Positions 1 through 6,429 of a stretch of DNA of 6,429 nucleotides are shown piece after piece (position 1 is the stretch's first letter; every line of letters begins with the position of its first letter). The position numbers and the translations under genes were made by a program. This DNA is from DATJPD01 sp036394195 (GTDB taxonomy: Bacteria > Pseudomonadota > Alphaproteobacteria > CACIAM-22H2): positions 1 through 6,429 of the forward strand of contig DASWFO010000205.1 in the NCBI GenBank assembly GCA_036394195.1, given 5' to 3'. Under the pieces are notes generated by a model. It had not been told where the DNA came from and did not search any database. It was given only the letters and a program-made list of their open reading frames with translations.

Positions 1-2593
<2,593 letters not shown>

Positions 2594-2599
2594 GGGCGA

Positions 2600-2604
2600 C
2601 TCCT
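2600..2604 (-). promoter_or_regulatory. Ribosome-binding site of acnA
   Basis: On the minus strand the sequence reads AGGAG-TCGCCC-GTG. This is a strong Shine-Dalgarno core with 6-base spacing, and it decides the GTG start at 2593 for acnA, which has no ATG near its conserved N-terminus. Confidence 0.8.
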
Positions 2605-2625
2605 GTCGGAGAGGATGTGGATGCG

Positions 2626-2674
2626 AAAAAAAGAGGCCCCGGCGCCGTCATGCGGATGGCCGGGTGAGGCCCCT
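2626..2674 (-). terminator. Intrinsic terminator after the dehydrogenase/small-protein operon
   Basis: Read on the minus strand, an outer stem AGGGGC / GCCTCT (one G-U pair) stacks on an inner GC-only stem CCCGGC / GCCGGG. The loop is about 15 bases and a 4-base bulge (CTCA) lies on the 5' side. Seven T residues follow at once (A run at 2626-2632 on the plus strand). The structure begins 12 bases after the stop codon of the 92-residue ORF, the expected place for the end of that operon. It also lies only 32 bases before the acnA start, so it could instead act as an attenuator in the acnA leader if acnA is transcribed from upstream. The hairpin and T run are seen directly; the choice between the two roles is inference. 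Confidence 0.75.
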
Positions 2675-2686
2675 GGATTACACGGT

Positions 2687-2965
2687 TTAGGTTAAATTTT
2701 GAAGTGCGGCGTCGGGGCGGTCCGGCCGGGCCACCGGGAGCGCCTCGCCGTCCAGGATCGCGCGGCCGCGCGGCGTCAGCCGGACCACCGTGCGGCCGTC
2801 GGGGTCGATGTCGAGCCGGACCAGGCCGTCCAACGTCGCGTCTTCCCACACCGACAGCCGCGGACAGCTGGTCCGCCACGCCTCCATGGCCTCGCCGTAA
2901 CTGCGCAGGCGCTCGGCCACCCAGGCCAGGAACTGCATCGTGATCAGACTGACCGGTGGGCTCAT
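2687..2965 (-). CDS. Small conserved-looking protein with winged-helix character, function unknown
   Basis: A 92-residue protein of unrecognised function. The N-terminal two thirds look helical (residues 5-22 around SLITMQFLAWVAERL, then 23-50 with YGEAMEAWRTSCPRLSVWED). They are followed by DGLVRLDIDPDGRTVVRLTPRGRAILDG (46-73), which resembles the recognition-helix end, beta-hairpin wing and LTPRGRAIL tail of winged helix-turn-helix proteins. The last 20 residues are Pro/Arg/Asp-rich and probably disordered. There is no signal peptide or membrane segment. The start is ATG at 2965: its first four bases form ATGA with the stop of the upstream dehydrogenase, and a GGCGAGG ribosome-binding site ends 5 bases before it. 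A GTG six bases upstream is possible but poorly spaced. Translational coupling implies co-expression with the dehydrogenase. I recall similar unnamed ORFs in Bradyrhizobium-like genomes but cannot confirm this. DNA binding is inferred from pattern only. Confidence 0.8.
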   Translation of the reverse strand: MSPPVSLITMQFLAWVAERLRSYGEAMEAWRTSCPRLSVWEDATLDGLVRLDIDPDGRTVVRLTPRGRAILDGEALPVARPDRPDAALQNLT

Positions 2966-3945
2966 GCGCACCTCGCCTTCAACGCCTCGGGATTGACGAC
3001 ATTGATCGGGCGGCCCGCCGCATAGGCGGTGATCTGGTCGAAGATGTCGGCGAACTGGATTTCATATTCCTCGCGCGACACGTAGCCGATATGCGGCGTG
3101 CACACGACGTTGGGCATCGTGAGCAGCGGATGCGCGGTGTCGCGGAGCGGCTCCTCTTCGTACACATCGACCGCCGCGAAGCCGGGCCGGCCGGCGCGCA
3201 GCGCTGCCACCAGGGCGCCCGGCGCGATCAGCGGCGCCCTGCTGGTGTTCACCAGCAGGGCCGTCGGCTTCATCCGCGCGAGATCGGCCGAGGTGACGAT
3301 GCCGCGCGTCGCGTCGACCAGCCGCATGTGCAGCGAGACGACGTCGCAGGCCTCGAAGAACGCATCCTTGCCGGACGCGGCGGCATGGCCGTCCGCCCGC
3401 GCTTGCGCGAGCGAGGCCGGCCGGGCCCAGACCAGCACGTTCATGCCGAACGCCCGGCCATAGCCCGCGACGACGCTGCCGATCCGGCCATAGCCGAAAA
3501 CGCCGAGCGTCTTGCCACGCAGCGTAGTGCCGACCCCGATCTGCCAGTTCCCGGCTTTGAGGGCCGACATCTGCTGCGGAATCTGGCGCATCGCCGCCAG
3601 CACCAGGCCCCAGGTCAGCTCGGCGGTGGCATAGGACGGCGTGCCGGGGTGCTGGCTCGAGGAAACGACGACGCCCTGCCGCGTGCAGGCCTCGACGTCG
3701 ATATGCGGGTAGACGCTGCGCTGGCTGATCAGCCGGAGCTTGGGCAGACGCTCGAGCAGCGGAGCCCGGATCTTCGTGCGCTCGCGGATCAGAACCAGGA
3801 CCTCGGCATCGGCGAGCCGCTTCGCCAGCGCGTCGACGTCCTGCACGTGATCATTCCAGATCGTCACCTCATGACCCGCGAGCTTGCCGAAGCAGCGCAG
3901 CGTCCGCAGCGTGTCGTGATAATCGTCGAGGATGGCGACGTTCAT
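2962..3945 (-). CDS. D-2-hydroxyacid dehydrogenase (PGDH-like), NAD(P)-dependent
   Basis: A 327-residue cytoplasmic oxidoreductase of the D-isomer-specific 2-hydroxyacid dehydrogenase family, which interconverts 2-keto acids and D-2-hydroxy acids. The N-terminus MNVAILDDYHD and the middle NDHVQDVDAL...VLIRERT match the group annotated as phosphoglycerate-dehydrogenase-like, not true SerA: there is no ACT domain and the length is too short. The Rossmann motif GYGRIG is at 151-156. The catalytic triad is in place: Arg236 in NTSRAPLI, Glu265 in VYEEEPL and His285 in TPHIGY. At the end of the second Rossmann strand the usual Asp is replaced by WARP (Arg175), hinting at NADP(H) use. The substrate loop reads SQRSVYPHID, without the common glycine-rich pattern. 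The start is ATG at 3945, the first ATG; a TTG 36 bases upstream would reach into the operator. The Shine-Dalgarno is weak. It is the first gene of a two-gene operon and divergent from lysR. The physiological substrate cannot be told. Confidence 0.93.
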   Translation of the reverse strand: MNVAILDDYHDTLRTLRCFGKLAGHEVTIWNDHVQDVDALAKRLADAEVLVLIRERTKIRAPLLERLPKLRLISQRSVYPHIDVEACTRQGVVVSSSQHPGTPSYATAELTWGLVLAAMRQIPQQMSALKAGNWQIGVGTTLRGKTLGVFGYGRIGSVVAGYGRAFGMNVLVWARPASLAQARADGHAAASGKDAFFEACDVVSLHMRLVDATRGIVTSADLARMKPTALLVNTSRAPLIAPGALVAALRAGRPGFAAVDVYEEEPLRDTAHPLLTMPNVVCTPHIGYVSREEYEIQFADIFDQITAYAAGRPINVVNPEALKARCA

Positions 3946-3982
3946 GCCGCCAAGGTAGGCGCCGGTTGAGCATCTGTCCAAT

Positions 3983-4006
3983 ATATGGATATGACATTAT
4001 CCATAT
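3983..4006. promoter_or_regulatory. Probable LysR operator, first inverted repeat
   Basis: A perfect inverted repeat: ATATGGATA at 3983-3991 and TATCCATAT at 3998-4006, with spacer TGACAT. The arms are 9 bases and the dyad is 24 bases long. Its centre falls between bases, so it is not itself a T-N11-A box, but its right arm is shared with the next palindrome. It may form part of an extended site for an LTTR tetramer. Confidence 0.65.
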
Positions 4007-4018
4007 GTTAAACATATG
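4002..4018. promoter_or_regulatory. Probable LysR box (T-N11-A), second inverted repeat
   Basis: A perfect 17-base palindrome CATATGTT-A-AACATATG. With T at 4004 and A at 4016 it meets the LysR-family T-N11-A rule on a perfect dyad. It ends 2 bases before the lysR start codon, so a bound regulator would block lysR transcription or translation initiation, as expected for autorepression. It overlaps the right arm of the 3983-4006 repeat by 5 bases. Confidence 0.7.
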
Positions 4019-4020
4019 CC

Positions 4021-4929
4021 ATGGAGCTGCGTCATCTCCGCTATTTCGTCGCCGTGGCCGAAGAGGGTCATATCACCCGCGCCGCCGAGCGGCTCGGCCT
4101 GCAGCAGCCGCCGCTCAGCCAGCAGATCCGGGCGCTGGAAAGCGAGCTCGACGTACAGCTGTTCCGCCGCAAGCCGCGCGGCGTCGAGTTGACCGAGGCC
4201 GGGCGGGCGTTGCTCGACGACGCGCGCGCGGTGCTGAGCCAGGTCGAGCACGCGGTGGCGACGGCGCGGCGGACGGCGCGCGGCGAACAGGGGCGCATCG
4301 CGGTCGGCTTCACCAGTTCGGCGTCGTTCCACCCGCTGGTCGTGCGGGCCATCCGGAGCTATCGCGATGCGTATCCGCTGGTGTCGTTGGCGCTCGAGGA
4401 AGGCGGCACGGCGGAACTGGTCGACGCGTTGCGGCAGGATCAGCTCGACGCCGCGTTCATCCGCACGCCGGTCGGCGATGCGTCGGCGCTGACGGTGATG
4501 CCCCTCCTGGAGGAGGAGATGGTCGCGGCCCTGCCGACGGGTCACGCTCTCGTGCGGCGCAAGCGGACGACCGCTTTGCCGTTGTCGGGACTTTCCGCCG
4601 AGACGTTCATCCTGTACCGGCGCCGTCTCGGCCCGGGACTTTACGATGCGATCATCGCGGCCTGCCATCGCGCCGGCTTCAGCCCGCGCGTCGGCCAGGA
4701 AGCGCCGCGCATGTTCTCGACGCTCAACCTCGTCGCCGCGGGGCTTGGCGTCTCGATCATCCCCGCGTCGATGCAGGCGCTGCACATGGACGGCGTGGTC
4801 TACCGCCGGCTGAGCGGCGCGCCGGTCAAGGCGCCGCTGCGGCTCGCCTGCCGGCGTGGCGAAACGGCGCCGGCCGTGCGCCGCTTCGTCGAGCTGGTGG
4901 GGCGGGCGGCAAAGGCGCCGCCGCGCTGA
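4021..4929 (+). CDS. LysR-family transcriptional regulator
   Basis: A 302-residue DNA-binding regulator, the normal length for the family. The N-terminal winged helix-turn-helix is complete: MELRHLRYFVAVAEEGHITR, then AAERLGLQQPPLSQQIRALE as the recognition region (about residues 17-40), then LFRRKPRGVELTEAG. A linker helix leads to a two-lobed PBP2-type effector domain from GRIAVGFTSSASFHPLV (about residue 93) to the C-terminus. The MELRHLRYF and QQPPLSQQIRALE signatures and the GFTSSASFHPL opening resemble the BenM/CatM/CbnR group that senses aromatic or small organic acids; that placement is inference. The start ATG at 4021 is fixed by the conserved N-terminus. No Shine-Dalgarno is seen in front of it; the bases there belong to the palindrome. 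It is divergent from the dehydrogenase operon, its likely target, and convergent with the M20 gene, with 16 bases between the stop codons. Confidence 0.95.
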   Translation: MELRHLRYFVAVAEEGHITRAAERLGLQQPPLSQQIRALESELDVQLFRRKPRGVELTEAGRALLDDARAVLSQVEHAVATARRTARGEQGRIAVGFTSSASFHPLVVRAIRSYRDAYPLVSLALEEGGTAELVDALRQDQLDAAFIRTPVGDASALTVMPLLEEEMVAALPTGHALVRRKRTTALPLSGLSAETFILYRRRLGPGLYDAIIAACHRAGFSPRVGQEAPRMFSTLNLVAAGLGVSIIPASMQALHMDGVVYRRLSGAPVKAPLRLACRRGETAPAVRRFVELVGRAAKAPPR

Positions 4930-4945
4930 CGTCGCGACGCCGCGG
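4930..4945. other. Convergent junction between lysR and the M20 gene
   Basis: Only 16 bases separate the two stop codons. They include the 10-base palindrome CGTCGCGACG (4930-4939). A short inverted repeat, CTGAC at 4926-4930 and GTCAG at 4945-4949, places both stop codons in its arms. There is no T or A run on either side, so no convincing intrinsic terminator; the 3' ends of the two transcripts probably overlap or depend on Rho. Confidence 0.5.
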
Positions 4946-6429
4946 TCAGTCCATCACCAGCAGGGCCGCCTGGACTTCGAACGCGTTCCACAGGTTCTGC
5001 AGCCGGATGTTTTCGTTTTTGGCGTGCTGATTGTTGTCGTAGTTGACGAGCGGGATCGAGATGGTCGGCACCTTCAGGATGTCCTCGATCATGTCGAGCG
5101 GGACGCTGCCGCCCGAGGTGGGCTGGGCCACGATCGGGCTGCGCACGCCTGCCACCGTGGCCACCACCTTCCGCGCGATCGGCAGGTCCATCGGGGTGCG
5201 GACGGCGTTGTAACCGCCCGCCTCGGCGACGACCTTGGCGATCCTGGGATGCGCCAGCCGTGTCGCCTCGTCGGGCTCGCTGCTCGTGACGACATAGCCC
5301 TGCGCCTTGATGTGCTCGACCACGCGCGCCACCTGGCCCTCGTGCGTGACGCCCTTCACGAGACGAAGGTCGAGGGCCGCGGTCGCCGTCGAGGGAATCA
5401 CATTCGCCGCCTGCTCACCGGTCTTGCCGGCAGCAAATCCCCGGATATTGAGCGACGGCTGATTGATCAGCTCCGCGAGCCGTTTGCCGTCACCGTCGGT
5501 CGCGGCGAGGCCGAACTCGCGCTTCAACTCGGCGTCGTTCTGCGGCATGTCGGCGATCGCCTTCAACTCGATCTCCGACAGCGGCACCACGCCGTCGTAG
5601 AAATTCTTCACCAGAACCCGGCCGTTCGCATCCTTCATCGACGCGAGCAGGCTGGCGAGCATCAGGGCCGGGTTGGGCGCCCAGTTGCCGTAATGGCCGC
5701 TGTGCAGCTCGCGATTCGGGCCGTACACGGTGATGTCGAGCTTCTGGATGCCGCGCGCGCCGAACATGATCGTCTGCCGGCCGGTCGAATTTTCCGGGCC
5801 GTCGCAGATCAGCAGCAGGTCGCCTTTCAGCAGCGCCTGGTTCGCGCGCAGTATCTTGTCGAGGTTCTCGGATTCGATCTCCTCCGCGCCCTCGAAGATG
5901 AACTTGATGTTGGCCCGGTGCTTCAGCCCGGCCGCGCGCAGCGCGTCGACCGCGGTGATGAGGGCAAAGACCTGCGCCTTGTCGTCCGAGGCGGCGCGCG
6001 CGTAGATCCGCCACTCCGGATCGAAGCGTCCGTCCGCGGGCGGAAAGGCGACCACCTGGCCGCCTTTGTCGAGGCGACCGGACCGCAAGGTCGGCTCGAA
6101 GGGCGGCGTCGCCCATTCCTTGGGGTCCACCGGCTGGCCGTCATAGTGGGCGTAGAAGACGTAGGTGTGCGCAGCCCCCGGCGTCGCGATCTCGCCGTAC
6201 ACGGCGGGGACGGTCTCGGTCGGACTGGCATCGGGCACTTCGAGCAGGCGGGCAGCGATGCCGCGCCGCTCCATCATTTTCAGGATGTGCTCGGCGTTGC
6301 GCCGAACGTTGACGCGATCGCGCGACACGTTCGGGATGCGCAGGAGCTCGATATACTCCTCCAGAATCGCCCGCTCATGCTGTTGGCGCCACGTCCGCGC
6401 CGCCTGTGCCGCCTCGTTCTCGGCGGCCG
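4946..6429 (-). CDS. M20-family metallopeptidase, 5' end cut by window
   Basis: A dinuclear zinc hydrolase of the M20 (carboxypeptidase G2 / dipeptidase) family; such enzymes cleave peptide or amide bonds of small substrates. 493 residues are visible from the right edge. The frame runs open to 6427 and reads ENEAAQAARTWRQQHERAIL at the front, so the GTG at 6328 is internal and the true start lies outside. Numbering from the first visible residue, the expected metal and catalytic residues are present: His94 and Asp96 in FYAHYDGQPV, the Asp pair 148-149 in ASDDKAQ, Glu182-Glu183 in FEGAEEIES, Asp209 in ICDGPE, and His468 in NNQHAKNEN. The inserted lid/dimerisation domain starts near GARGIQKLDITVYGPNRELH and includes ELHSGHYGNWAPNP. 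The Ala-rich visible N-terminus could follow a signal peptide, which would make it periplasmic, but none can be seen. Stop TGA is at 4948-4946. The exact substrate is unknown. Confidence 0.93.
   Translation of the reverse strand, partial: AAENEAAQAARTWRQQHERAILEEYIELLRIPNVSRDRVNVRRNAEHILKMMERRGIAARLLEVPDASPTETVPAVYGEIATPGAAHTYVFYAHYDGQPVDPKEWATPPFEPTLRSGRLDKGGQVVAFPPADGRFDPEWRIYARAASDDKAQVFALITAVDALRAAGLKHRANIKFIFEGAEEIESENLDKILRANQALLKGDLLLICDGPENSTGRQTIMFGARGIQKLDITVYGPNRELHSGHYGNWAPNPALMLASLLASMKDANGRVLVKNFYDGVVPLSEIELKAIADMPQNDAELKREFGLAATDGDGKRLAELINQPSLNIRGFAAGKTGEQAANVIPSTATAALDLRLVKGVTHEGQVARVVEHIKAQGYVVTSSEPDEATRLAHPRIAKVVAEAGGYNAVRTPMDLPIARKVVATVAGVRSPIVAQPTSGGSVPLDMIEDILKVPTISIPLVNYDNNQHAKNENIRLQNLWNAFEVQAALLVMD

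Larger units (their letters stand above)
3946..4020. promoter_or_regulatory. Divergent control region between dehydrogenase operon and lysR
   Basis: This 75-base gap separates two divergently starting genes and contains an AT-rich core (3976-4018) that stands out against the GC-rich surroundings. Both promoters must lie here or in the neighbouring coding ends. A TTGAGC at 3966-3971 followed about 17 bases later by ATATGA could be the -35/-10 of lysR, but the match is poor. No convincing promoter can be assigned for the dehydrogenase, although several TATAAT-like stretches are present on the minus strand. The palindromes inside are listed separately. The arrangement is the standard one for a LysR regulator that controls both its neighbour and itself. 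Confidence 0.8.

Noticed and set aside
2956..3969. A 337-codon plus-strand frame opposite the dehydrogenase
   Set aside because: Shadow of the dehydrogenase gene; composition is Arg/Ala/Gly/Asp-rich with no motif.
2962..3981. Longer dehydrogenase start at a TTG (3981)
   Set aside because: The extra 12 residues (MDRCSTGAYLGG) are not part of the family's usual N-terminus, which begins at MNVAILDDY, and the TTG lies next to the operator with no ribosome-binding site.
3966..5030. A 354-codon plus-strand frame overlapping lysR in another frame
   Set aside because: It overlaps a clear LysR regulator and its translation is an Arg/Ala/Gly-rich shadow; its start lies inside the operator.
4946..6328. 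GTG at 6328 as the start of the M20 peptidase
   Set aside because: The frame continues upstream to the window edge with family-like sequence (WRQQHERAILEEYIELLRIPN), so the gene is simply truncated by the window.

Overview
The window looks like an ordinary stretch of chromosome from a high-GC (roughly two thirds G+C) bacterium. It is probably an alphaproteobacterium, possibly Rhodospirillales-like. The best clue is the N-terminus of the aconitase (MPAIGHDSLKTRRTL...), which resembles what I remember of Azospirillum-type AcnA; this is recall, not a search. I see no mobile element, CRISPR array, tRNA or rRNA. Coding density is high and the longest gap between genes is under 100 bases.

Layout from left to right. 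(1) 1-2593, minus strand: aconitase acnA, complete at its N-terminus and cut by the left edge about 30 residues before its expected end. (2) 2594-2686: a 93-base gap holding a strong intrinsic terminator or attenuator hairpin and the acnA ribosome-binding site. (3) 2687-2965, minus: a 92-residue unnamed protein with a winged-helix look, joined by an ATGA overlap to the gene upstream. (4) 2962-3945, minus: an NAD(P)-dependent D-2-hydroxyacid dehydrogenase. (5) 3946-4020: an AT-rich divergent control region with two overlapping perfect inverted repeats, one of them a textbook T-N11-A LysR box. (6) 4021-4929, plus: a LysR-family regulator. (7) 4946-6429, minus: an M20-family metallopeptidase, convergent with lysR and cut by the right edge, so its N-terminus (perhaps with a signal peptide) is missing.

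How the parts fit. The LysR regulator, its operator and the divergently transcribed dehydrogenase plus small protein form a classic LTTR regulator/target module: the regulator probably controls the two-gene operon and its own gene. The inducer and the 2-hydroxy (or 2-keto) acid substrate cannot be read from the sequence. AcnA is the TCA-cycle citrate/isocitrate isomerase and lies downstream on the same strand, behind the terminator hairpin; partial read-through from the dehydrogenase operon is possible. The M20 peptidase appears to be an independent gene.

I did not find a clearly new biological system. The points most worth a second look are the stacked palindromes in the divergent promoter, the translationally coupled 92-residue protein, the hairpin with a T run only about 30 bases before the acnA start, and the unusual cofactor-site and substrate-loop residues of the dehydrogenase.
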